Shown: piece by piece, positions 1 through 7,743 of the stretch
How positions within the stretch are numbered: position 1 is the first letter of the stretch
Layout of the letters: every line of letters starts with the position of its first letter
Assembly: GCA_023475225.1 (NCBI GenBank)
Contig: JAMCVK010000036.1
Coordinates: 90,164 to 154,163, forward strand
Length of the DNA stretch: 64,000 bases
Origin: Chloroflexota bacterium
Lineage (GTDB): Bacteria > Chloroflexota > UBA6077 > FW602-bin22 > JAMCVK01
Direction: 5' to 3'
Position numbers and translations under genes: made by a program
Notes under the pieces: generated by a model
What the model was told of the DNA's origin: nothing
The model's input: only the letters and a program-made list of their open reading frames with translations
The model's database searches: none

Positions 1-201
1 GAACCGTTGGCTCAGCTACTCGGCACCTCTTATCTGATCGTCAGACTGGCGGCAGTAAGAGCTCTGGCCTCCATCGGCGGCAGGCGAGCAGCATTGGCCT
101 TGGGCATGGCGACAATGGATGTAAACAATACCGTGCGCCAAAGCGCCGCGGAGGCATTGGTGGCCATGCGGGAGAAGGAGGACGAATGGGAGAAAAGATG
201 A
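1..201 (+). CDS. HEAT-repeat protein, C-terminal fragment
   Basis: The window opens inside this frame, which is open from base 1 to the TGA at 199-201, so only about 66 C-terminal residues are seen. They contain alanine/leucine/arginine-rich helices (VRLAAVRALASIGG, then VRQSAAEALVAM), the pattern of HEAT or PBS-lyase-type repeats that build protein-binding scaffolds. A charged tail ends the protein. The stop overlaps the start region of the downstream phosphatase gene, so the two are probably cotranscribed. Function and full length cannot be judged from this fragment. Confidence 0.6.
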   Translation, partial: EPLAQLLGTSYLIVRLAAVRALASIGGRRAALALGMATMDVNNTVRQSAAEALVAMREKEDEWEKR

Positions 202-803
202 CCCGAATCATCCTGGTGCGGCATGGCCAAACGGAGTGGAACAGGGTGGAGCGCTTCAGGGGAAGGGCGGATGTAGGGCTTAATCAAACCGGCTTGATTC
301 AGGCGCAGGCTGTGGCCCGACGGTTAAGGGCTGAGGGCTCCCTCGTGGCCGTTTATAGCAGCCCCCTGAGCCGCTCGCTGGAAACGGCCAGACCGATCGC
401 TGAAATGTTTGGTCTTGCGGTTCAGCATCTCGCTGGCTTAATCGATATAGACTATGGTGAATGGCAGGGACTCACTCCAGAGGAGGTAGCAGCGAAGTAT
501 GCAGCCCTCTATCACTGCTGGCAGGAGAAGCCCCACCTGGCCCAGATACCAGGTGGCGAGAATCTGGGCCAGGTGCGGCAGAGAGTGGTAGCCGCCCTAA
601 ATGAGGCGATCGCTCGCCATCCTGGTCAGACCATCGTTCTGGTATCCCATAAAGTGATTTGCAAGGTACTGCTCTGTGCTGTCCTAGGGCTAGATGATTC
701 CCACTTCTGGCGGATAGAGCAAGACAACGGGGCTATAAACATAATTGAGTATCAAGACGGTGTATTTACCATCCGACTGGTTAACGATACCTGCCACCTC
801 TGA
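186..803 (+). CDS. histidine phosphatase (phosphoglycerate mutase-like) family protein
   Basis: This is a 205-residue cytosolic enzyme of the histidine phosphatase superfamily. The phosphohistidine motif LVRHGQTEWN sits near residues 10-19 (His13), followed by an arginine in SSPLSRSLETA (Arg63), an acidic residue in GEWQG (Glu92) and the second catalytic histidine in VSHKV (His155). Family members include alpha-ribazole phosphatase (CobC) and broad-specificity phosphatases, and sequence alone does not separate them. An AAGGAGG at 175-181 is placed for the ATG at 186. The ATG at 198, overlapping the upstream stop as ATGA, is an alternative start that would remove four residues. A hairpin at 808-839 may end the transcript. 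Confidence 0.85.
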   Translation: MGEKMTRIILVRHGQTEWNRVERFRGRADVGLNQTGLIQAQAVARRLRAEGSLVAVYSSPLSRSLETARPIAEMFGLAVQHLAGLIDIDYGEWQGLTPEEVAAKYAALYHCWQEKPHLAQIPGGENLGQVRQRVVAALNEAIARHPGQTIVLVSHKVICKVLLCAVLGLDDSHFWRIEQDNGAINIIEYQDGVFTIRLVNDTCHL

Positions 804-807
804 AGTT

Positions 808-839
808 TCCAGCGTATATCATCCCTCATCTACGCTGGA
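808..839 (+). terminator. hairpin after phosphatase gene
   Basis: A perfect 9-bp inverted repeat (TCCAGCGTA/TACGCTGGA) with a 14-nt loop begins five bases after the stop of the phosphatase gene. No T-run follows, so it may be a weak or factor-assisted terminator. The remaining gap to the parB end at 1061 shows no gene. Confidence 0.4.
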
Positions 840-1060
840 GCCTCTTAGGGATGCTAACTGACTGGATTGGGCAGCGAGGACTGTTGGCCCTGGACTACCT
901 CTTAGGCGTCCTAGTGACTGATGGCTTTCTGGTCTCCCTCATCCTACCTCTGCCAGGTGTACGCTACTTGTTGATGCCTTGGGCTGGATAGAACCCATAT
1001 TGCTACCGATGACGTCCTCTGGCAGCGGCCGACGATGGTAGCACCTTTAGAGCATAGAAC

Positions 1061-2101
1061 CTAGAGTTGGGGAGATGCTTGTTCCCCCAATTGCTGAGTG
1101 AGGGCAGTGTGAAAGGTCACAAGCGGAGTGAGGAGTCGTTGCAGGTAGAGTGGGTCGTCCGTATCAAGCTGGGAAAGGGGATCCTCCTCCATCTCTAGGA
1201 GGGCCAGGGCACGGCTGAGGTGCGTACCCAGCTCCAGGGCAAATTTGGAGACCTTGGGCTGCTCCATCTCTGGGGTGTTGAATCCAAGGACCGCGGCGAC
1301 TACCTGCCGAACTGGCCTATGTGGCCAGCGGCGCAGTTCTTTGGCTACGGCCATGGCCTTACGACTGGAGAGGCGGAATTGGCGGATGGTCCGAGCCAGC
1401 TCGAGCTGGAGGTTTGGATATTGATTTAAGTGTACGATGGCCCTGACCTGGAGCTCTGGCGCATCCTCCCCTAATTCACGGCGAATCTCAGGTGGCAAGC
1501 GCAAGAGGGCCAGGTAGTTGCGGACCATGCGGCCGGATATGCCCAGGTAGCGTCCCAGCTCCTCATCGACCTCGTTACTGGTGGGTTCAGGAACGCGGGT
1601 TCCTAACTCCTCGCGGATCTGCTCCCGCAGGGCGCTGATGGCCTGAGCATACTCAAAATCGGTCAGGTTGCGCCGGTAGAGATTCTCGTGCAGCTGGGCC
1701 TTAAGGCTATCGACATCGTCCCGGGCGAGTACGGCCAGGATCTTAGGCATGCCCGCCAGCTGGACAGCGCGCAAGCGCCGCTCGCCGGTGATCAGTTGAA
1801 AGGCGCCGTCGGGGAGACGACGGACAAGCACTGGTTGCAGCTGGCCAGTAGCGCGCATGGATTCACCCAGATCTCTCAGAGAGCGCTCATCGAACTTCTT
1901 ACGCGGTTGTTTGGGATCAGGGCGGATGCGGTCGATGTCGATCCAGTAAGCCTGAGCGAGACTGGCCCCCTCCGTCTCCAAAAGGGTGGCGGGCTTGGGG
2001 GGTGTAGTTTGGGTATCACGCAGATGGGCATCCAGGTCGAGGGGAAAACGGCGCTCTTGCGCCCTCTTCTCGTAGTCGGGGCGGGGTGATTTACTGGCCA
2101 T
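1061..2101 (-). CDS. parB: ParB/Spo0J-family partition protein
   Basis: 346 residues. A ParB/Srx-type domain spans about residues 52-145 and contains the CTP-binding signature GERR at 106-109. A helix-turn-helix follows at about 185-210 (LGISGRMVRNYLALLRL), and a C-terminal region probably dimerises. Such proteins load at parS sites, spread as CTP-dependent clamps and work with ParA in chromosome or plasmid segregation. The start overlaps the parA stop by 11 bases, so the pair is translationally coupled. The charged 50-residue N-terminal extension is typical of the ParA-interaction segment. I saw no clear parS palindrome in the window. Chromosomal versus plasmid origin is not decided by sequence; the neighbours look chromosomal. 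Confidence 0.9.
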   Translation of the reverse strand: MASKSPRPDYEKRAQERRFPLDLDAHLRDTQTTPPKPATLLETEGASLAQAYWIDIDRIRPDPKQPRKKFDERSLRDLGESMRATGQLQPVLVRRLPDGAFQLITGERRLRAVQLAGMPKILAVLARDDVDSLKAQLHENLYRRNLTDFEYAQAISALREQIREELGTRVPEPTSNEVDEELGRYLGISGRMVRNYLALLRLPPEIRRELGEDAPELQVRAIVHLNQYPNLQLELARTIRQFRLSSRKAMAVAKELRRWPHRPVRQVVAAVLGFNTPEMEQPKVSKFALELGTHLSRALALLEMEEDPLSQLDTDDPLYLQRLLTPLVTFHTALTQQLGEQASPQL

Positions 2102-2858
2102 TGAGCACCTCCTGAGCTAGTCGGCGGTAGGCTTCAGCCGCTTCACTGTGGCGATCAAAGATAGTGATGGGTTGCTGTGCGGCATAAGAGTCTCTATATC
2201 TTACCGTACGCTTGATGATTGTGCGAAATAGTGCTCCTGGATAGGCGGCAGCGATGATCTGAAGCATACGTTGATCGTGGATGAGGCGGGCATCGTACAT
2301 ATTAATGAGGATACCTAAGAGTTTGAGGGCGGGATTGAGCATCTCATCGCGGGCCGTGAGGAGCGTCTGATGTAGCTCCTGCATGCCGTCCCAAACGGCC
2401 ATATCGCATTGGGTGACGATGATGACCTCGTGAGCGGCCACGAGGGCCATCATGCTCAGCTCTCCCAGTTCCGGGGGACAGTCGATGAGCAAAAAGTCAT
2501 AGGGATGGGAGGAACGTCGCACCTTACGGGCGAGGGAAAACTGCCAGGGGACATCACCCTGGCGCAGGACTGTACGGGACACGGCTAGATGGCGCGTGGC
2601 CGGCACAGCGTCCAGCCCGAAGGGAGTGGTACGGATGACATCCACCAGGGTGACCTCTGGCGACAACAGGAGATGCTCTGTAGCCGGCTCACCGGGACGC
2701 AGCTGTATCCCCAGATACTTGGTGAGGCTGCCCTGTGGGTCAAAATCAAGGAGGAGCACCTTCTTACCCCGTTCGGTGAGGGCGGCCCCCAGGTTGACCG
2801 CGGTGGTAGTCTTGCCTACCCCTCCCTTCTGATTGGCAAAGGCGATGATCCGAGTCAC
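2091..2858 (-). CDS. parA: ParA-family chromosome/plasmid partition ATPase
   Basis: 255-residue cytosolic ATPase. The deviant Walker A box KGGVGKTT lies at residues 11-18, switch I/Walker A' residues in LLLDFDPQGS at about 36-45, and Walker B in FLLIDCPPELG at about 122-132. No N-terminal DNA-binding extension is present, so it resembles the short chromosomal Soj type. It forms an operon with parB, whose start lies inside its 3' end. ParA binds DNA nonspecifically in the ATP form and is released by ParB-stimulated hydrolysis. The upstream region to 3390 holds repeats rather than a gene. Confidence 0.92.
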   Translation of the reverse strand: MTRIIAFANQKGGVGKTTTAVNLGAALTERGKKVLLLDFDPQGSLTKYLGIQLRPGEPATEHLLLSPEVTLVDVIRTTPFGLDAVPATRHLAVSRTVLRQGDVPWQFSLARKVRRSSHPYDFLLIDCPPELGELSMMALVAAHEVIIVTQCDMAVWDGMQELHQTLLTARDEMLNPALKLLGILINMYDARLIHDQRMLQIIAAAYPGALFRTIIKRTVRYRDSYAAQQPITIFDRHSEAAEAYRRLAQEVLNGQ

Positions 2859-3390
2859 TGATGTCCCCTTCCTGACCTCAAGCAGCCAGGCCAGGAACGC
2901 GAGTTCCTAGCTTCATGTGGGCCATTCCTTAGCTGGGCATCCTGTGGGATACGTCCGAGAGGATCGTAACAATCGGACGGATCCAGCAGTGGCAGTATAC
3001 ATGACTGTGGCTAGAAAAACAATGTCCTTTTTGAGAATGTTGAATATCTCCCCCAAATCCGCCTTCAGGGGGTTCAAGGAAGTTCTTCAGGCTTTTCGCA
3101 GACTGGGGTGTATCCCCAGTCCCCTGCCAAAGGGGCTACGCCGGTAACCGCAAGGGTTGCCCCTACAACGATTATGGCACGGCACATCTGTGAGACCCCT
3201 GCCAAGGGGACACAGCCCCCTTGGAACCCCCACTGGTCAACAGTCTCTTTTTCGAACGATCCTTGGATAGCCTTTCTGCTGGTCGGTGTGGGTCTGCACA
3301 GCCTGTAAGAGAGCATAGAACTTGCTACGGATGATCCTGCGTCTGACGAAACGAACTGATAATGACAAGGCAGGAGCCTGGGCCATCCGC
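2859..3390. other. intergenic region with dispersed repeat, no gene seen
   Basis: About 530 bases between the parA start and the end of the molybdate/sulfate transporter gene. No convincing coding frame is present. The section from about 3062 to 3250 is made of G/C-rich inverted repeats related to those in other gaps of this window. The remainder shows no recognisable element; parS sites were looked for and not found. Confidence 0.6.
3100..3250. repeat. dispersed G/C-rich intergenic repeat, copy 1
   Basis: It contains a hairpin (GACTGGGG...CCCCAGTC at about 3100-3122). At about 3211-3245 lies the reverse complement of the element GGGGGTTCCAAGGGGGC preceded by GAGACTG. The same core recurs at 38645, 45364 and, diverged, at 50950. 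It belongs to a non-coding repeat family confined here to intergenic gaps. Confidence 0.6.
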
Positions 3391-4593
3391 TTAGACCTTT
3401 ATGATCCCTCTTTGCAGAGCATAATACAAAGTGAGACCAGCCAGGAAGGCCACTCCCATATTGATAGTGGCTACCCCAGCCGTGACCAGCAGCACGTAAA
3501 TATCCTCTTTACGGTCGCCGATATCCTTGATGATGGAGGCCAGCTCCAGGCCAGTGAAGAAGAGGATGACTCCCAGGATAGCCTTCGGGATCATCCAAAA
3601 AAGGAGCGTCACGGAATCACTGAAGAAGAGTCCTAAGGTTAGGATGATGATCCCCAGAATGACCAGGGCACCTCCTGTTCTGGCCCCGAAGCGGACGTGG
3701 CCAGCCATGCCCCCCGCACCATGGCAGAGTGGCACCCCACCGATGGAAGCGCTGACAATGTTCATAAGGCCATGGTCAAGGCAGATCGTCCGTGCCTCAA
3801 CCGGGCGCCCCGGGAAGAGGGCATTGTTCTCGGCCACGATGCCCAAGATGGCATTGCCCAGGGTGAGTGGGACCTGGGGCAGTCCCAAGATAAGGGTTCC
3901 CATAACCAGGTCATGCCAGGTGATCTTGGTCAAGGTTTGTTCCGGCAAGCGGAGGTGGGGCGAGAGACGGTGCAGATCAGCGAGCATGGTGGGATTCTGA
4001 ATGAAGGAGACGGCCAAGCCAAAGCCAAGGACTAGCAACAGGGCGGGTAAGCGCTCATTGGAGAGGAAGAGGAAAGTAAGCCCCAGAGCGATGACGGCGA
4101 TGATGGGCTGATTTCCCATCATACCTACTCCATCCATAATGAAGCTCAAGCCAAGCCCCAACATGATGCCATACATGATTGGTCTAGCCATGATCCTTGC
4201 TAGCCAATTGATGGTGCCGGTTAGAGCCATCGTCAGCCAAAAGATGGCTGTGAACAACCCTGAACCCCAGATCATGCCATGAGTGATCATCTCAGGGTGA
4301 GCGATGGCCATCCCTCCGATGGCCTTCATGGGCTGCACAGAGATGGGAGTCTTAAAGTATAGTCCGACGAAGATCTTCATGATCCCGAAGGCGACGAGGA
4401 TGCCCGAGGGATCCAAACCGTTGATCATAATGTAGGCCACAACGAAGGGAATGAAGGTCCCCAGGTCGCCGAAGGCACCAGCCAGCTCGGCGCGATTATA
4501 GATATTGCCTCCGAAGATCATCCTCTGGATTCTTCTAACCATTTTACCGACCAATTCATTCTCCACGGGAGACCTTATCCCCAAATTGTTCAC
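3391..4593 (-). CDS. MOT1-type molybdate/sulfate transporter
   Basis: 400-residue integral membrane protein with about 10-12 hydrophobic segments. It carries both hallmarks of the MOT1 branch of the SulP superfamily: an N-terminal ELAGAFGDLGTFIP stretch at about residues 37-50, and PLCHGAGGMAGHVRFGARTG about 60 percent along. MOT1 proteins take up molybdate, and some relatives sulfate; either fits a genome with a molybdopterin oxidoreductase (54252) and dissimilatory sulfite reductase. The start is a GTG at 4593 with a TAGGAG about 11 bases upstream; an internal ATG 17 codons later is possible. It is monocistronic here. A 26-bp palindrome lies about 140 bases upstream. Confidence 0.85.
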   Translation of the reverse strand: MNNLGIRSPVENELVGKMVRRIQRMIFGGNIYNRAELAGAFGDLGTFIPFVVAYIMINGLDPSGILVAFGIMKIFVGLYFKTPISVQPMKAIGGMAIAHPEMITHGMIWGSGLFTAIFWLTMALTGTINWLARIMARPIMYGIMLGLGLSFIMDGVGMMGNQPIIAVIALGLTFLFLSNERLPALLLVLGFGLAVSFIQNPTMLADLHRLSPHLRLPEQTLTKITWHDLVMGTLILGLPQVPLTLGNAILGIVAENNALFPGRPVEARTICLDHGLMNIVSASIGGVPLCHGAGGMAGHVRFGARTGGALVILGIIILTLGLFFSDSVTLLFWMIPKAILGVILFFTGLELASIIKDIGDRKEDIYVLLVTAGVATINMGVAFLAGLTLYYALQRGIIKV

Positions 4594-4731
4594 TGTTTTC
4601 TAGACTCCTACCTTGAGATCAGGGATTATCGCTATGCCTTTCCTTGCTTCCGATCAAATGCCATAAGTGAGCAGAGAAGATCTCTCAGTCCAAAGAAGTA
4701 TATAACCCTTGAGCCAGACGGTCCCATCAGG

Positions 4732-4757
4732 TCGTTAGGCTAATCTTAGCCTAACGA
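4732..4757. promoter_or_regulatory. 26-bp perfect palindrome, possible operator (ModE-like)
   Basis: The 12-base arm TCGTTAGGCTAA, a 2-base spacer and its exact reverse complement lie between the molybdate/sulfate transporter and the sulfite reductase-like gene. The ends have the form CGTTA-N14-TAACG, the spacing I recall for the E. coli ModE operator. It could serve the transporter (minus strand) or be unrelated. No T-run follows, so it is not an obvious terminator. Confidence 0.5.
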
Positions 4758-4846
4758 TGACCCGAAAATCAAGGTGAGATGAAGCCGCTGTGAGCAATTA
4801 AGGGATGCCAAAATTATAGAGCATCTACAAGCAGTTCCGTTTCAGC

Positions 4847-4874
4847 TTGACAAGACGGATACTTCTGCTATAAT
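4847..4874 (+). promoter_or_regulatory. sigma-70 type promoter for the sulfite reductase-like gene
   Basis: Consensus -35 TTGACA (4847-4852), 16-base spacer and consensus -10 TATAAT (4869-4874) with an extended -10 TGC just before it. Transcription would start near 4881, about 90 bases before the ATG at 4970. The same architecture occurs at 62011-62038. Confidence 0.85.
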
Positions 4875-4889
4875 GTAGAGAGGATAATG

Positions 4890-4920
4890 GATAAAGTTGA
4901 TAGAAATTATCAACTTTATC
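4890..4920. promoter_or_regulatory. operator-like dyad just downstream of promoter
   Basis: A perfect 13-bp inverted repeat (GATAAAGTTGATA, 5-base loop GAAAT, then its complement) covers about +10 to +40 of the predicted transcript. The position suits a repressor site; the AT-rich arms are poor terminator material. A regulatory RNA hairpin is the alternative. Confidence 0.6.
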
Positions 4921-4969
4921 TGCGGATAATGAACCACTTGACGAACGGCCCACCTGGAAGGAGGAGAAG

Positions 4970-6013
4970 ATGTCGATCAGTACAGAAGGAGAAAAGGCAA
5001 TACTCATCGCTGGACAAGAGATACGCATTCGACCAGAGGAGCTTAAGTCTGGAGGGCTCATCCCCCAGAAACAGAGAAATATGGTTACGGTACGCTGTAT
5101 GGCCCCGGGTGGACGAGTGACTGCCACACGCTTGAAGCGGATCGCTGAGGTGGCCGAGAAGTACGGCCATGGCGTGGTGCATCTGTCAGTGCGTATGTCC
5201 CCAGAGATACTCTATGTACCACTGGATAAAGTAGAGGCGCTGGCCAAGGAGCTTGAGGAGGTGGGACAGCGTATCGCCTCCTGTGGTAAGCGGGTACGCG
5301 TGCCCACGGCCTGCGGTGGCTGCGAGTACAACCCCAATGGGATCACCGATACCCAAGCCCTCGCCGAGGAGGTCAACGCGCGCTACTTCGGTATCGAGGC
5401 TTTCCACAAGTTCAAGATAAGCTTCTCCGGTTGCCCTATAGACTGTCCCCGCAGCCGAGAGTCAGACCTGGGCTTCCAGGGGCAGGTGGAACCTGAATTG
5501 GTCGCTGACCTCTGCACCGGTTGCGGACTATGCGTTCGCGCCTGCCAGGACGATGCCCTCTCTATGGAGCCGCTATTGAAAACACCCCGGGCCCGTAATG
5601 GTCTACCTGTGCGCGACGCAGCTAACTGTCTCTCCTGTGGAGATTGCATCAAGGCCTGCCCTTTCGAAGCCATGGTGGCTAAACGTAAGGGGCATGCCAT
5701 CTATGTCGGTGGCAAGCACGGCAAGCATCCCCACGTGGCCTATCCCTTGGCCGAGTTCGTGCCTGATGAAAAGGTCTTCCCCCTCATTGAAATTGTTATG
5801 CAATGGTATAAGGAGCACGGTAAGAGGGATGAGCGCCTTGGACTCACCATCGATCGGGTCGGCATCGATAGTTTGAGGATGAGGCTAAAAGACGTCATCG
5901 GAGAGAATCTGCTAGGACCAGAGGACTTGGCCAAGCCGAGATGGAGAAGGATCTTCTGGGCCGGGACAGCGGACACCTTCCCAACCTACAGTGAATTAGG
6001 AGACGAGGCCTAG
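4970..6013 (+). CDS. siroheme sulfite/nitrite reductase-like protein with ferredoxin domain
   Basis: 347-residue cytosolic protein of the small nitrite/sulfite reductase family (AsrC/alSir-like). An N-terminal ferredoxin-like half domain is followed by siroheme/[4Fe-4S] ligand candidates Cys115, Cys118, Cys155 and Cys159 (ACGGCEYNPNG and SGCPIDCP). An inserted two-cluster ferredoxin follows: Cys182/185/188/192 and Cys220/223/226/230. The first half-motif is C-x2-C rather than the usual C-x5-C, which is odd. The expected reaction is reduction of sulfite (or nitrite) with ferredoxin-level electrons. A strong AGGAGG sits upstream of the ATG. tusA follows with no gap, so sulfur metabolism is the likely setting. 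It is distinct from DsrAB at 25556-27800. Confidence 0.85.
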   Translation: MSISTEGEKAILIAGQEIRIRPEELKSGGLIPQKQRNMVTVRCMAPGGRVTATRLKRIAEVAEKYGHGVVHLSVRMSPEILYVPLDKVEALAKELEEVGQRIASCGKRVRVPTACGGCEYNPNGITDTQALAEEVNARYFGIEAFHKFKISFSGCPIDCPRSRESDLGFQGQVEPELVADLCTGCGLCVRACQDDALSMEPLLKTPRARNGLPVRDAANCLSCGDCIKACPFEAMVAKRKGHAIYVGGKHGKHPHVAYPLAEFVPDEKVFPLIEIVMQWYKEHGKRDERLGLTIDRVGIDSLRMRLKDVIGENLLGPEDLAKPRWRRIFWAGTADTFPTYSELGDEA

Positions 6014-6271
6014 ATGGACTCTTTGAAACCAGACCGTTCCTTGGATCTGCGGGGGACCGTTTGTCCCTTCAACTTCGTCAAGACCAAATTGGCCCTGGAG
6101 GAGATGGCCCCCGACCAGCTCCTGGAGATCATCATCGACGACGGCGAGCCCGTACGTAACGTCCCCCGCAGCATCAAAAATGAAGGACATAAGATTGTCG
6201 AGGTGGAGAATTGGGGCAATGCCTTCCGTCTGTTGATTCGTAAGGTCAGTGATCATCAATCCCTACCCTGA
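6014..6271 (+). CDS. tusA: TusA-family sulfurtransferase
   Basis: 85-residue protein of the TusA/SirA fold. The conserved Cys17-Pro18 (LRGTVCPFNFVKTKL) is the persulfide-carrying site, and the rest gives the usual beta-alpha-beta pattern. TusA-like proteins pass sulfane sulfur to partner enzymes; in sulfur-metabolising microbes they often sit beside sulfite reductase or Dsr genes. The start follows directly on the stop of the upstream reductase gene, so coupled expression is certain in practice. The 3' end overlaps the convergent aldo/keto reductase gene by 16 bases. Confidence 0.88.
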   Translation: MDSLKPDRSLDLRGTVCPFNFVKTKLALEEMAPDQLLEIIIDDGEPVRNVPRSIKNEGHKIVEVENWGNAFRLLIRKVSDHQSLP

Positions 6272-7293
6272 AGCTCAGCATAGGCTGCACACAGCTCCTT
6301 AAGTTTCTCCTGTAACAGGGTTGGGATGGCCAAATGATAGGGGCAACGGGATTCGCAATCGCCGCACTCAAGGCAGGATTCGACGGCGCTGGCCAATCGC
6401 TGAAAGCGTCCCCCCTCTAGCCAGCGGGGACCGAACCTCTTCACCACCAGCGTGCTCTTCAGAACCTCGGAAATTGGTATCCCTTGGGGGCAGGGTTGGC
6501 AATAGTCGCAGGCACGACAGAAATTGCGGCCCACCAGACGGAGCTCCTGCTCTATCTCAGCCTCCTCCTCAAGGGTAAGATGCGGATTCAGATTGCCGAC
6601 GCTGGCGTTCTCCTCCACCTCAGCTACGCTCATCATGCCCGGTATGGTAAGCGTAACTCCCCTTACTAGGACGTATTTGAGGGCCAGTTTGGGCTTGGTT
6701 AAAGCGCCTCCCCCGAGGGGTTTCATACCGATTACAGCTATGTCCAGCTCATGGGCAAGTGGGATCACCTCCTGCTCCACCTCGGTTTCTACGAAGTTGA
6801 GAGCGACCATCAAGGTTTCGAATTCGCCACTGCGCAGCCCGACCAGGGCCATCCGGTGGCTATGAGTGGACATTCCAATGTGGCCGACCTTGCCTGCTGA
6901 TTTAGCCTCTTCGAGGGCCTCCAGAGCACCACCAGGCCCCATAACCTGGGCATAGATCGTCTCATTGTCAACGTTATGCAGCTGGTAGACGTCGATATAG
7001 TTGGTTCGAAGCCGTCGTAAACTTTCAGCAATATCTCTGGCCGCTTCGGCCTTCGTCCTGGCCAATGTCTTGGTGGCCAGGTAGACCTGAGAACGTCTAT
7101 CTTGTAGGGCGCTACCAATTTTCTCCTCGCTATCAGTATAGGCGCGTGCCGTATCGAAATAATTGATGCCCATATTGACCGCGCTGGTCAGGACTTGCTT
7201 AGCCTCCGCTAACCCAAGTCTCTGGATAGGAATCCCCCCGAAACCGATCACGGAAACATCCAGACCGGTCCGTCCCAGCCTCGTGTAACGCAT
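6256..7293 (-). CDS. aldo/keto reductase with C-terminal [4Fe-4S] domain
   Basis: 345 residues. The first ~270 residues form the aldo/keto reductase barrel (TRLGRTGLDVSVIGFGG start, active-site NYFDTARAYTDSE and ATKT, catalytic-type His in YQLHNVD). The C-terminus adds two Cys-rich motifs, CRACDYCQPCP and CLECGDCESRCP, matching [4Fe-4S] cluster binding. This layout is common in anaerobes, where the physiological substrate is mostly unknown. An AGGAGG lies about 11 bases before the ATG. The gene is transcribed alone, convergent with tusA, from an extended -10 at 7331-7339. Confidence 0.88.
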   Translation of the reverse strand: MRYTRLGRTGLDVSVIGFGGIPIQRLGLAEAKQVLTSAVNMGINYFDTARAYTDSEEKIGSALQDRRSQVYLATKTLARTKAEAARDIAESLRRLRTNYIDVYQLHNVDNETIYAQVMGPGGALEALEEAKSAGKVGHIGMSTHSHRMALVGLRSGEFETLMVALNFVETEVEQEVIPLAHELDIAVIGMKPLGGGALTKPKLALKYVLVRGVTLTIPGMMSVAEVEENASVGNLNPHLTLEEEAEIEQELRLVGRNFCRACDYCQPCPQGIPISEVLKSTLVVKRFGPRWLEGGRFQRLASAVESCLECGDCESRCPYHLAIPTLLQEKLKELCAAYAELQGRD

Positions 7294-7330
7294 CCTGTGC
7301 TGATCCTCCTAAAGTAAGATTGGGGAATGT

Positions 7331-7339
7331 ATTATAGCA
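7331..7339 (-). promoter_or_regulatory. extended -10 promoter element for aldo/keto reductase
   Basis: On the minus strand TGCTATAAT reads as an extended -10, placing a start near 7324, about 30 bases before the ATG. No good -35 hexamer is visible, which extended -10 promoters tolerate. Confidence 0.55.
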
Positions 7340-7475
7340 TATACACTGTTCCCTCTATGCTGCCCTGTGAACAGGAATTTACTCACAATATCTCCATAGG
7401 CTCTTCACATTGTTTCTATATTCCCCCTGTTAGAATAACCTTAGTGAATAGTTGTCAAGGTAGGAGGGGTATAAA

Positions 7476-7709
7476 ATGATGGGTTTCTATGGAGGCTTCG
7501 GTTGGTTCAATATGCTCTTTATGAGTTTGTTTTGGATCGGTCTTCTCGCCCTGGTCGTCTGGGGATTGGTCGGTCTGTTCTCCAGAACCGGCGGGACTTC
7601 CTGTGGATCATCGGCTGGATCGTCGGCCTTGGAGATACTGAAGGCGCGCTATGCCCGTGGGGAGATCACCAAAGAAGAGTTCGAGGCGATGAAGCGGGAT
7701 CTCAGCTAG
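7476..7709 (+). CDS. small membrane protein with SHOCT domain
   Basis: 77 residues. A hydrophobic segment (about residues 10-35) is followed by a Gly/Ser-rich linker and a C-terminal SHOCT motif (LEILKARYARGEITKEEFEAMK). SHOCT domains are short helical hairpins found at the ends of many small bacterial membrane proteins; their role is unclear, possibly oligomerisation. A good GTAGGAGG ribosome site precedes the ATG. Two more SHOCT proteins lie at 52590-53183 and share the RYA-GEI-KE-FEEMK pattern. Nothing in the neighbourhood fixes a function. Confidence 0.8.
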   Translation: MMGFYGGFGWFNMLFMSLFWIGLLALVVWGLVGLFSRTGGTSCGSSAGSSALEILKARYARGEITKEEFEAMKRDLS

Positions 7710-7743
7710 GAGACCTAACGAGCACCTCAGAAGTCTGAATCGC

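Noticed and set aside
2859-3390. parS centromere sites near parAB
   Set aside because: No TGTTTCACGTGAAACA-like palindrome was seen here or elsewhere in the window.
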